NCBI RefSeq assembly: GCF_002836415.1
Contig: NZ_PJBP01000172.1
Coordinates: 1 to 64,000, forward strand
Direction: 5' to 3'
From: Psychromonas sp. MB-3u-54
GTDB lineage: Bacteria > Pseudomonadota > Gammaproteobacteria > Enterobacterales > Psychromonadaceae
Length of the DNA stretch: 64,000 nucleotides
The notes below the pieces were generated by a model, which was not told where the DNA came from, made no database searches, and saw only the letters and a program-made list of their open reading frames with translations. Of this stretch, positions 55,906-64,000 are shown in pieces (position 1 is the first letter of the stretch; each line of letters opens with the position of its first letter). A program made the translations under genes and the position numbers.

Positions 55906-55927
55906 AACGCTACTTAAAAGTAGCGTT
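55906..55927. terminator. Bidirectional terminator between rho and ubiD
   Basis: AACGCTACTT / AAGTAGCGTT stem with a 2-base loop, T runs on the minus strand (rho side) and A run opposite. Confidence 0.85.
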
Positions 55928-55945
55928 TTTTCGCAATAAAGCTGA

Positions 55946-57214
55946 TTATTTTGATTTTTGGTTTTTCATTGCGTCAAAAAAGTCATCATTTGTTTTGCTT
56001 AGACCAAGCTTATCAATCAAGAACTCAGTTGCACCTGTTTCACCCATTGGATGTACAATTTTACGTAAAATCCACATTCTTTGTAATTCATCGGACTTAG
56101 TAAGTAATTCTTCACGACGAGTACCTGAACGCGTAATATCAATAGCAGGATAAACCCGTTTTTCAGCCAGTTTACGGTTCAGATGAATTTCAGAGTTACC
56201 GGTACCTTTAAACTCTTCATAAATAACTTCATCCATTTTAGAGCCAGTATCGATCAGAGCAGTCGCAAGGATAGTTAAACTGCCACCCTCTTCAACATTA
56301 CGAGCCGCACCAAAGAAACGTTTAGGGCGTTGCAGAGCATTTGCATCAACACCACCTGTCAGTACTTTACCTGAGCTTGGCACAACAGTATTATAAGCAC
56401 GTGCTAAACGTGTGATCGAATCAAGCAGAATAACCACGTCTTTTTTATGCTCAACCAGACGTTTTGCTTTTTCAATAACCATTTCAGCAACTTGCACGTG
56501 ACGACTAGCCGGCTCATCAAATGTTGATGCAACCACCTCGCCTCTCACTAACCGGCTCATTTCAGTTACTTCTTCCGGACGCTCATCAATTAATAATACA
56601 ATTAAGACAGCTTCCGGGTAATTAATACTGAGACTTTGAGCAATATTTTGCAGTAACATTGTTTTACCCGCTTTCGGCGGTGCAACAATCAAACCACGTT
56701 GACCTTTACCAATTGGCGAGACTAGATCCAAAATACGTGCCGTAATATCTTCGGTACTGCCATTACCATTTTCTAAACGAAAACGTTCATCGGGGTGAAT
56801 GGGCGTTAAGTTTTCAAAAAGAATTTTATTGCGGGAGTTTTCTGGCTTATTGAAGTTAACTTCAATAATTTTCAATAATGCAAAATAACGCTCACCATCT
56901 TTAGGCGGCCGAATCTTACCATCAACACTATCACCGGTTCGAAGATTGAAACGACGAATTTGACTTGGCGAGATATAAATATCATCGGGGCCGGCGAGAT
57001 ATGAACTTTCGGAGCTTCGTAAAAAACCAAAACCATCCTGCAATATTTCAAGCACACCGGCGCCAAAAATATCTTCCCCACTTTTGGCGTGAGCCTTAAG
57101 AATTGCGAATATAATGTCTTGTTTTCTTAAACGAGCTAGATTTTCTAGCCCCATCGATTCCCCAAGCGTAACAAGGTTAGAAACCGGTGTATCTTTTAAT
57201 TCAGTTAAATTCAT
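55946..57214 (-). CDS. rho: Transcription termination factor Rho
   Basis: 422 residues. The RNA-binding N-terminal domain has [43 protein letters not shown], and the motor domain has Walker [15 protein letters not shown], Walker [17 protein letters not shown] and the Q/R loops in [34 protein letters not shown]. No insertion domain is present. The upstream leader contains a CAAA repeat. It is separated from trxA by 170 bases, in the same order as in enterobacteria. Confidence 0.97.
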   Translation of the reverse strand: MNLTELKDTPVSNLVTLGESMGLENLARLRKQDIIFAILKAHAKSGEDIFGAGVLEILQDGFGFLRSSESSYLAGPDDIYISPSQIRRFNLRTGDSVDGKIRPPKDGERYFALLKIIEVNFNKPENSRNKILFENLTPIHPDERFRLENGNGSTEDITARILDLVSPIGKGQRGLIVAPPKAGKTMLLQNIAQSLSINYPEAVLIVLLIDERPEEVTEMSRLVRGEVVASTFDEPASRHVQVAEMVIEKAKRLVEHKKDVVILLDSITRLARAYNTVVPSSGKVLTGGVDANALQRPKRFFGAARNVEEGGSLTILATALIDTGSKMDEVIYEEFKGTGNSEIHLNRKLAEKRVYPAIDITRSGTRREELLTKSDELQRMWILRKIVHPMGETGATEFLIDKLGLSKTNDDFFDAMKNQKSK

Positions 57215-57275
57215 AAGTTTTTTAGGTATGCAGCTTTGAAGTGAGTGATAGTAAGTGATGTCAGGGATTTATTTA

Positions 57276-57295
57276 TTGTTTGTTTGTTTGTTTGT
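57276..57295. repeat. Tetranucleotide repeat in the rho leader
   Basis: Five TTTG units on the plus strand, CAAA on the coding strand, about 62-81 bases before the rho start. The coding-strand sequence is unstructured. Confidence 0.85.
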
Positions 57296-57384
57296 ATTTT
57301 GAGCACAAGGGTAGCACTTAATTGCGCGTTAGTCCAGATTGAACATGCTGCAGATCACAACTTGTTCAATCCGTATTTAATCTT

Positions 57385-57711
57385 TTAGATATTTGCATCC
57401 AAAAATTCGACAAGTTGGGTTTTGGAAAGTGCACCCACTTTCGTAGCGGCAACTTTACCGTCTTTAAATAATAACAGAGTTGGAATACCGCGAATACCAA
57501 ATTTAGGCGGGGTCGCGCTGTTTTCGTCTATATTTAATTTACCGATAGTCACTTTACCTGCGTATTCAGTCGCAACTTCGTGAAGAATAGGAGCAATCAT
57601 TTTACAAGGTCCACACCATTCAGCCCAAAAATCAACTAAAACAGGACCTTCGGCATTAACTACATCATCTTCAAAACTTGCATCACTTAACGTTACGATA
57701 TTCTCGCTCAT
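57385..57711 (-). CDS. trxA: Thioredoxin 1
   Basis: 108 residues with the active site WAEWCGPCK at about residues 29-37 and the cis-proline [11 protein letters not shown]. It reduces cytoplasmic disulfides. A GGAG site precedes the start. It is divergent from rhlB; the shared intergenic region is triplicated. Confidence 0.96.
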   Translation of the reverse strand: MSENIVTLSDASFEDDVVNAEGPVLVDFWAEWCGPCKMIAPILHEVATEYAGKVTIGKLNIDENSATPPKFGIRGIPTLLLFKDGKVAATKVGALSKTQLVEFLDANI

Positions 57712-57730
57712 TTTTATCTCCAGAAAGGTA

Positions 57731-58069
57731 TTACTAATAATTAATTACTATTATAAAATTAATTTTTGATATTTGATATTGGAATTCAACACAATACTTA
57801 TTGTATGTATAAAATGCTATCACTTTCCAATGCCAGAAAAGCATTACTAATAATTAATTACTCTTATATAAATTAATTTTTGATTTTTGACATTTGAATT
57901 GAACACAATACTTATTGTATGTATGAAATGCTATCACTTTCCAATACCAGAAAAAATTACTAATAATTAATTACGCTTATATAAATTAATTATTGATATT
58001 TGAATTAAACACAATACTTATTGTATGTATAAAATGCTATCATTTGCAAATGAATAAAACACATCTAAC
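57731..58069. repeat. Three tandem 113-bp repeats in the trxA-rhlB intergenic region
   Basis: Units begin at 57731, 57844 and 57957 at TTACTAATAATTAATTA. Each contains the palindrome ACAATACTTATTGT, a TATAAAAT- or TATGAAAT-like -10 region and the string GCTATCA. Copies 1 and 2 are almost identical; copy 3 has a short deletion offset by other changes and runs into the rhlB start. Confidence 0.9.
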
Positions 58070-59306
58070 TCAAAAAAAATTTGCAGACCTTCCTTTAGAG
58101 AAGAGTCTAATTTCAGGTTTAACGTCGCAAGGTTATGAATATTGTACTCCTATTCAGGCTTTGTCATTGCCAATCACCCTTACCGGGAAAGATATAGCAG
58201 GACAAGCTCAAACAGGAACAGGTAAAACACTTGCGTTTTTACCTGCGGTATTTCATCACCTATTAACCAATGCGCAACCTGAAAATCGCCGCAAGAATCA
58301 ACCTCGGGCTATCATTTTAGCGCCGACACGTGAGCTTGCAATCCAAATACACAAAGATGCCATGGTTCTCGCTAGCGTGTCAAACCTACGTTTAGGTTTA
58401 GCATATGGGGGTGAGAAAGTTGAAATTCAACGCACGAAGCTTGAAAAAGGCGTTGATATTTTAATTGGTACTACGGGCCGTACGATTGACTTTGTTAAAC
58501 AAGGCGTAGTCGATATGGGTTCGATACAAAGTGTTGTCCTTGATGAAGCGGATCGTATGTTTGATCTTGGCTTTATTAAAGATATCCGTTATCTATTTAG
58601 ACGCATGCCAGAGGCAAAATCACGTCTAAACATGTTATTTTCAGCTACCTTGTCTCATAAAGTTCAAGAACTTGCTTTTGAGCATATGAATGATCCAGAA
58701 AGTATCCAGATTGAACCGGAAAAAATGACATCTGCGAATATAACTGAAGAACTTTTTTATCCTTCTAATCAAGATAAAATATTACTTTTATTAAGCTTAA
58801 TAGAAGAAGATTGGCCTGATAAAGCGATTGTTTTTGCCAATACCAAACATACCTGTGAAAAAGTATGGGGTTATTTAGCGGGAGATGGTTTGCGAGCAGG
58901 CTTATTAACCGGCGATGTACCTCAAAATAAACGCTTAAAAATTCTCCAACAGTTCACTGAGGGTGAAATTGATATTTTAGTTGCAACCGATGTGGCAGCC
59001 CGTGGTTTACATATTCCTAAAGTATCACATGTTTTTAATTTCGACCTGCCCGATGATTGTGAAGATTATGTGCATCGAATTGGTCGTACCGGACGTGCTG
59101 GTGAAAAAGGTTTAGCTATTAGCTTCGCCTGTGAAAAGTATGTATTTAACCTTCCGGCGATTGAGGAATATATTAAACATCCTATTCCTTGTAGTGAATA
59201 TGATAAAAATGCGATGCTTGACTCTTTACCCGTAATGAAGGTAACAAAGTACAAAGCACATCCTAATAGCCGTAAAGATAATTATCACCGTACTCATAAG
59301 CGATAG
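58050..59306 (+). CDS. rhlB: ATP-dependent RNA helicase RhlB
   Basis: 418 residues from ATG 58050 ([21 protein letters not shown]); the frame is open upstream but that part is intergenic repeat. It is a DEAD-box helicase of the RNA degradosome: Q motif FADLPL...CTPIQ, Walker [21 protein letters not shown] as [12 protein letters not shown] as FSATLS, and helicase C motifs [25 protein letters not shown] and [10 protein letters not shown]. The C-terminus is short. The ribosome site is weak (ATTTGCAA), which may mean low translation or a different start. Confidence 0.94.
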   Translation: MNKTHLTQKKFADLPLEKSLISGLTSQGYEYCTPIQALSLPITLTGKDIAGQAQTGTGKTLAFLPAVFHHLLTNAQPENRRKNQPRAIILAPTRELAIQIHKDAMVLASVSNLRLGLAYGGEKVEIQRTKLEKGVDILIGTTGRTIDFVKQGVVDMGSIQSVVLDEADRMFDLGFIKDIRYLFRRMPEAKSRLNMLFSATLSHKVQELAFEHMNDPESIQIEPEKMTSANITEELFYPSNQDKILLLLSLIEEDWPDKAIVFANTKHTCEKVWGYLAGDGLRAGLLTGDVPQNKRLKILQQFTEGEIDILVATDVAARGLHIPKVSHVFNFDLPDDCEDYVHRIGRTGRAGEKGLAISFACEKYVFNLPAIEEYIKHPIPCSEYDKNAMLDSLPVMKVTKYKAHPNSRKDNYHRTHKR

Positions 59307-59307
59307 A

Positions 59308-60264
59308 ATGATCAAAAACCGCTATACCATCATTGACCTTGGATCAAATAGCTTTCATATGCTAACCGTTGAAAGGATCAATAATGGTTTTAGCGTTTAT
59401 TCTAAATCAAAACAGAAAGTACGCCTTGCTGCAGGCTTAGATGAACAATATAACATCAATCAAGAAACCATCCAGAAAGGCTTAGATTGTTTAACCAACT
59501 TCAAAGATGAACTGAATATTTTACTGCCCGTTAAAGTCCTTATTACCGCCACAGCAGCATTACGTCTGGCGAGCAACAAACAAGTTTTTATAAAGCAAGC
59601 AGAAAAAATATTGCAGCGGCCTATTAACTTAATATCTGGTCTCGAAGAAGCACGGATAATTTATAAGGGTGTGGCATTTACTGAAAACATTTTATTCCCC
59701 CTGCTGGTTATTGATATAGGAGGCGCAAGCACCGAATTAATAATAGGTGAGGGTACTCAAGTCAAAATTGCTCACAGTTTGAATATGGGCTGTGTCACTT
59801 GGTTAAAAAGATATTTCCCCGATAATCGGCTCAATGAGGAAAATTTCAGAACTGCCATTGAACAGGCAAAAAATGTAATACAACCAAAGGCACAAAAATA
59901 TTTGACCCAAGGCTGGTCACTGACGATGGGGGCCTCAGGCACCATACAAGCGGTCCAAGAAATAAACAAAAAACAGAAACTAAGCGCTGAAATCAACCTG
60001 CAACTTTTATATCAAATCAAAGCATTGTGTATAAAATCCGGCAGCATTGAAAATTTACATATTGATGGTTTAAACTCATCCAGAAAACCGGTATTTGCCA
60101 GTGGCCTTTCAATACTAATAGCACTCTTTGAAATATTAGCTATTCGATCGGTGCAGTGCTCAAAAGGTGCCCTGCGTGAAGGTCTAATTAGTATTTTATT
60201 CTCAAGCCGCACTGATACTACACTGTTGGTATCGTCCGAGCGCCAACAGCAGAAGAAAATTTAA
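59308..60264 (+). CDS. gppA: Ppx/GppA phosphatase family protein, short form
   Basis: 318 residues beginning one base after the rhlB stop. The N-terminal actin-like phosphatase domain is complete: YTIIDLGSNSFHMLTVERINNGF, ATAALRLASNK, LEEARIIYKGVAF, LVIDIGGASTELIIG, MGASGTIQAV and the GALREGLI end. The HD-like C-terminal domain present in E. coli GppA and Ppx (about 500 residues in total) is absent. No frameshifted continuation is visible after the stop, so this is a natural short form or an old truncation. It would hydrolyse pppGpp or polyphosphate; which one is uncertain. Confidence 0.88.
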   Translation: MIKNRYTIIDLGSNSFHMLTVERINNGFSVYSKSKQKVRLAAGLDEQYNINQETIQKGLDCLTNFKDELNILLPVKVLITATAALRLASNKQVFIKQAEKILQRPINLISGLEEARIIYKGVAFTENILFPLLVIDIGGASTELIIGEGTQVKIAHSLNMGCVTWLKRYFPDNRLNEENFRTAIEQAKNVIQPKAQKYLTQGWSLTMGASGTIQAVQEINKKQKLSAEINLQLLYQIKALCIKSGSIENLHIDGLNSSRKPVFASGLSILIALFEILAIRSVQCSKGALREGLISILFSSRTDTTLLVSSERQQQKKI

Positions 60265-60810
60265 ACCATAAAGGGTTGTAGGAAATAAGTTTATCGTTAG
60301 ATAACACGTTTAGAGACTCAGTTTGTTCGATCAAAGCATTAATATATTGGAACTGATAAGCCCGTCTGCCATAAAATAGCGTTTCGCATAATAAGACCTA
60401 ATCCATTAAATTTTCTGTTCCTTTATACGGGTTAAAATACATGCGAACTAAATATCAAACGGCGTTTTAGTCTTTATTATTAGTTTTATTCATAACCTGC
60501 TGTTATCACCACTTCTACGTGGCCAGCTGAAGCTATTCAAGCCTCTGATTTTAAATAAACTAAAAGGTATTACCACAGAGAGCACAGAGGCGCAGCGCGC
60601 TACACAGAGTAAAGACTCCTATATAAGTCCCCGTATATCCACCCCTTTCTATTGAAAGGGATGATGAAATTAGGTCATGAACATATAATACAAACTTAGG
60701 TCTGTTGACACTAATTACTGCAATTAATGCCTTTAATGTATTTCCCCTACGCCTAAATAAACGACCAATAAGTGGAATTGTTATAAAAAGCTTTTAAAAA
60801 TGCAAAGCTT
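60265..60810. other. Gene-free spacer after gppA
   Basis: A block at 60571-60612 (ACCACAGAGAGCACAGAGGC) is an inverted relative of 17938-17980. The remainder is AT-rich and no gene or terminator is evident. Confidence 0.45.
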
Positions 60811-61035
60811 ATACCAAAAGAATTAATTAAGTGATCAATGATTGCGAAGGAAAAATCAGCACTTAAGTTGCATTCGATCATTATTCTCACTTCACAAAAA
60901 TCGTCTGGAACGATTTTGAACAGCTTTAGCTGACCACAAAGTGGTGAAGAACAGGATGTTCTGAATAAAACTCACAACACAATTAGGGATGATTTTAACC
61001 AGCAAGGGTGATCACCTTTTTAGTTCTTTTGGTAT
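60811..61035. mobile_element. MITE-like element, 225 bp, ATACCAAAAG ends
   Basis: The inward ends read ATACCAAAAGAATTAATTAA (60811) and ATACCAAAAGAACTAAAAAG (61035, other strand), both followed by GTGATCA. It ends two bases before the astE stop codon. There is no coding content. Confidence 0.7.
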
Positions 61036-61037
61036 TA

Positions 61038-62042
61038 CTACGAAGCAACAAGGGTAATCGCAGATAAATCATCTTTTTTTAATAATAATCCGGCTCGAAA
61101 ACCGATTTTAACCTTGTTATTGGGAAAAAGAATATAGCCATTCTCTTCCTCCACCCGATATTTAACATCCCGATCCGATGCTAAAATAAAGCCTTTTGGG
61201 AATGCCGTAAAATTTTCCACATCATCAGCAAAATTAAGCTTAAATTGTTCGCTCGATTTAATAATCACTTCCGCGACTTTATAGACCGCCAGCGCAGAGT
61301 TCACCTCTACAGCAGCAACTTCTTGATCAGCAACTAAATTAACCAGCCCCTGCTGGATCCCCGTAAATTGCTGTAAATCATTTTCACCAAAAGGCCGGGC
61401 TTTACCCAGCTCTAATGTGCAGCTGTTCGCTGCACATTCATTGCTGGTAAAATAACTGAAGGTTGAGGTTGGCGCATGATTAACCACCAGCGCTTCAAGC
61501 CCTGCACTTTGCAGCCAGGCAATCATGTCTTGCTGATAATTCCCCGACTGCAGATAGGGCAGTATTCCAAAAGCCACATGAAACGATGGTTTGATTGCGG
61601 TGTGAAGATCAAAATGCAGCCGCGGCTTATCGGACTCGGCTTGAAAAAAATCGGCGACCACTTGCTGCAATCTAGCCGCCCTTTGTGTCTCTGAGCAGTC
61701 CTTATAACGCAAATAATGATCGCTGAACAAACGATTCAAATCGATACCTATATAACGTTCACCCTTACGCATAGCCTCAAGATTGCCGAAAATCACCATC
61801 AAACGTACTTTCAGTACATATTTACCTGTTAAAATACCGCTAATTAGCTCAGCAACGATCTCCACGGGAGCGGTTTCATTGCCATGAATCGCCGTTGAAA
61901 TCACCACATTCTTGCTCCCCCCCGTATTGGGCTCGAGGATCATCACGCCAGGTGCAGGGCGGGTCCAGGAAAGCGTTGCAGTGCGGCCGGAGGATGTTAT
62001 CAGCTCATCGCTTGCGAGAGTTTCTTCTAAAAAATCGAACAT
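61038..62042 (-). CDS. astE: Succinylglutamate desuccinylase
   Basis: 334 residues of the M14-like zinc hydrolase family, the last step of arginine succinyltransferase breakdown (succinylglutamate to glutamate and succinate). Zinc ligands are in ISTAIHGNETAPVE (His, Glu) and LHFDLHTAIKPS (His). ERYIGIDLNRLF is also conserved, and the Glu of CTLELGKARPFG is catalytic. It starts seven bases after astB. A MITE borders its stop codon. Confidence 0.94.
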   Translation of the reverse strand: MFDFLEETLASDELITSSGRTATLSWTRPAPGVMILEPNTGGSKNVVISTAIHGNETAPVEIVAELISGILTGKYVLKVRLMVIFGNLEAMRKGERYIGIDLNRLFSDHYLRYKDCSETQRAARLQQVVADFFQAESDKPRLHFDLHTAIKPSFHVAFGILPYLQSGNYQQDMIAWLQSAGLEALVVNHAPTSTFSYFTSNECAANSCTLELGKARPFGENDLQQFTGIQQGLVNLVADQEVAAVEVNSALAVYKVAEVIIKSSEQFKLNFADDVENFTAFPKGFILASDRDVKYRVEEENGYILFPNNKVKIGFRAGLLLKKDDLSAITLVAS

Positions 62043-62049
62043 ATTAACC

Positions 62050-63393
62050 TCAATCTTGCTGGAATGAATAAATAGAACCTAGGTTCATGATCTGTGTTAA
62101 CTGATCAAGGGCGCAGCGATTTTCCAGGAGCAGCTGCGGATCGGCCAAATCAGCTTCAGTTAACCTATCCCGATAGTGCTGATTAACCCAGTTACCCAGT
62201 GACAGATACAGGGAATCAGTGAGCAGAGCCTGCGGATTAGTAGCACGCAGTTCAGCCTCATTAAGTACAACTCGCAGGCGTAAGCACGCCGGCCCACCGC
62301 CATTACACATGCTCTCACGCAGGTCGAAAACGCGCATTTCATTGATCGGGTTATCACCTTGGATCAGCTCATTCAGATAAGCCCAAACCCGGACATTACG
62401 ACGCGACTCTTCTGGTACCACGATCATCATTTTACCGTCAGCTTTACTCAGCAACTGACTATTAAACAAATAAGTTGCTACGGCATCACTGACACTGACC
62501 TTTGAGCTAGGCACTTCTATGGGGATAAAATGACTACCAAGTCGTTGTAGTTTTCGCTCTATTTCAGCAAAGGCTGAGGTTTGATTTAAAAACGCTTCCT
62601 GATGATGAAATAATACATTGCCATTACTCACCGAGATCACATCATTATGAAACACACCCTGGTCAATCACGTTGGGATTTTGTTGCACAAAAACCGTTTT
62701 TTCTTGATCAAGTTGATGCAGCCGGGCAACCGCTTCGCTAGCCTCCCGCGTTTGCCTTGCAGGGTATTTTGTCGGCTCAACATGGCCACCGTATGCCTGC
62801 CTGCCATAAACAAAAACTTCGACGCCAGGCGCACCATAATCGCCACATAAGCGGTTGTGGTTGGCAGCCCCTTCATCGCTCATGATGCTCTGCTGAGGTA
62901 GTGCACTATGATGCGCAAAATGTTTCGTATTATCGAAAATCGCGTTAAGCACGTTACCCGTTGTCTGCGCTTCAATTGAACGATGAAACTTACTGTTAAG
63001 GTTGGCCACGGTAAAATGCACTTTAGCATCGGCAGTCTCAGACGAAGGCGACACTGTTGCTGCATTGGCAACCCACATCGAGGCAGCAGAGCTCACCGCA
63101 GTAAGCAGATGCGGCGCTGTTTTTGCCGCTTGCCTAAGCACATTAGCATCGTCGCCACTAAAACCGAGCTGTCGTAAACTCGAAATACAAGGCCTATCCT
63201 GTGGTGGCAAAACACCTTGCTTAAAACCCAGATCAGCAAGTGCTTTCATCTTTTCTAACCCCTGTAAAGCGGCAAGCTTTGGATTAGCAGCTGTATTTTT
63301 ATTAGATGTCGATGCGACATTACCAAAGGAAAGTCCAGCGTAGTTGTGCGTTAAACCCACCAGCCCATCAAAATTAACTTCATATGCAGACAT
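62050..63393 (-). CDS. astB: N-succinylarginine dihydrolase
   Basis: 447 residues from ATG 63393 ([20 protein letters not shown]) after AAGGAAA. It converts succinylarginine to succinylornithine, CO2 and ammonia. [10 protein letters not shown] and the guanidine-modifying fold motifs are present: the catalytic Glu region in [13 protein letters not shown], His in [12 protein letters not shown] and Cys near the end in [13 protein letters not shown]. It lies 19 bases downstream of astD. Confidence 0.95.
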   Translation of the reverse strand: MSAYEVNFDGLVGLTHNYAGLSFGNVASTSNKNTAANPKLAALQGLEKMKALADLGFKQGVLPPQDRPCISSLRQLGFSGDDANVLRQAAKTAPHLLTAVSSAASMWVANAATVSPSSETADAKVHFTVANLNSKFHRSIEAQTTGNVLNAIFDNTKHFAHHSALPQQSIMSDEGAANHNRLCGDYGAPGVEVFVYGRQAYGGHVEPTKYPARQTREASEAVARLHQLDQEKTVFVQQNPNVIDQGVFHNDVISVSNGNVLFHHQEAFLNQTSAFAEIERKLQRLGSHFIPIEVPSSKVSVSDAVATYLFNSQLLSKADGKMMIVVPEESRRNVRVWAYLNELIQGDNPINEMRVFDLRESMCNGGGPACLRLRVVLNEAELRATNPQALLTDSLYLSLGNWVNQHYRDRLTEADLADPQLLLENRCALDQLTQIMNLGSIYSFQQD

Positions 63394-63412
63394 GTAAATT
63401 TCCTTCAAAAAA

Positions 63413-64000
<588 letters not shown>

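Overview
The window comes from a low-GC marine gammaproteobacterium. Gene content and order (trxA/rho/ubiD/fre, rhlB-gppA, polA, zur, ast genes, TRAP transporter, AT-rich spacers full of transposon debris) suggest Psychromonas or a close Alteromonadales relative. That placement is inference; no rRNA gene is present.

Region 1 (1-17 kb). After a lipoprotein gene and dusA comes an accessory block for tyrosine catabolism. It encodes a tyrosine permease with a divergent MarR regulator, an aromatic aminotransferase, 4-hydroxyphenylpyruvate dioxygenase (hppD), a small VOC-fold protein, fumarylacetoacetase (fahA), maleylacetoacetate isomerase (maiA), a two-subunit acetoacetate:CoA transferase (scoAB) with a LysR regulator, and a thiolase. 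Together these convert tyrosine to fumarate plus acetyl-CoA, except that no classical homogentisate dioxygenase (hmgA) is present. The VOC protein sits between hppD and fahA, where hmgA would be expected. Five copies of a 20-bp near-palindrome, two of them as twin pairs exactly 31 bp apart and overlapping promoters, link hppD, the aminotransferase side and the permease into one apparent regulon. The block is broken up and bounded by decayed mobile DNA: a tyrosine recombinase, IS3, IS982, ISAs1, IS30 and a MITE. A second copy of an integrase fragment lies at about 16.77 kb.

Region 2 (17-28.5 kb) holds a NUDT6-like Nudix protein, MITE and IS630 debris, an unrecognised two-gene cassette, a three-gene TRAP transporter (receptor separated from membrane genes by a hairpin), an AEC permease, a YbbO-like SDR, an unknown secreted protein and a DsbA-like oxidoreductase. 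The 3' end of the last is tandemly triplicated (79-bp period).

Region 3 (28.5-47.2 kb) is a glycerol and glycerol-3-phosphate regulon: glpFK, a six-gene glycerol ABC transporter of the GlpSTPQV type, a sigma-54 activator gene facing it, glpR, periplasmic glpQ and the glpT antiporter. A candidate sigma-54 promoter and three 21-bp-spaced repeats lie between the ABC operon and the activator gene. glpD is a multiply broken pseudogene, and a truncated copy of the glpR 5' end lies beyond glpK.

Region 4 (47.4-64 kb) is mostly housekeeping: a metallophosphatase, zur, polA, a PlsC-like acyltransferase, fre, ubiD, rho, trxA, rhlB, a short Ppx/GppA and part of the arginine succinyltransferase pathway (astD', astB, astE). 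The trxA-rhlB intergenic region is triplicated with an exact 113-bp period. A MITE ends three bases from the astE stop codon.
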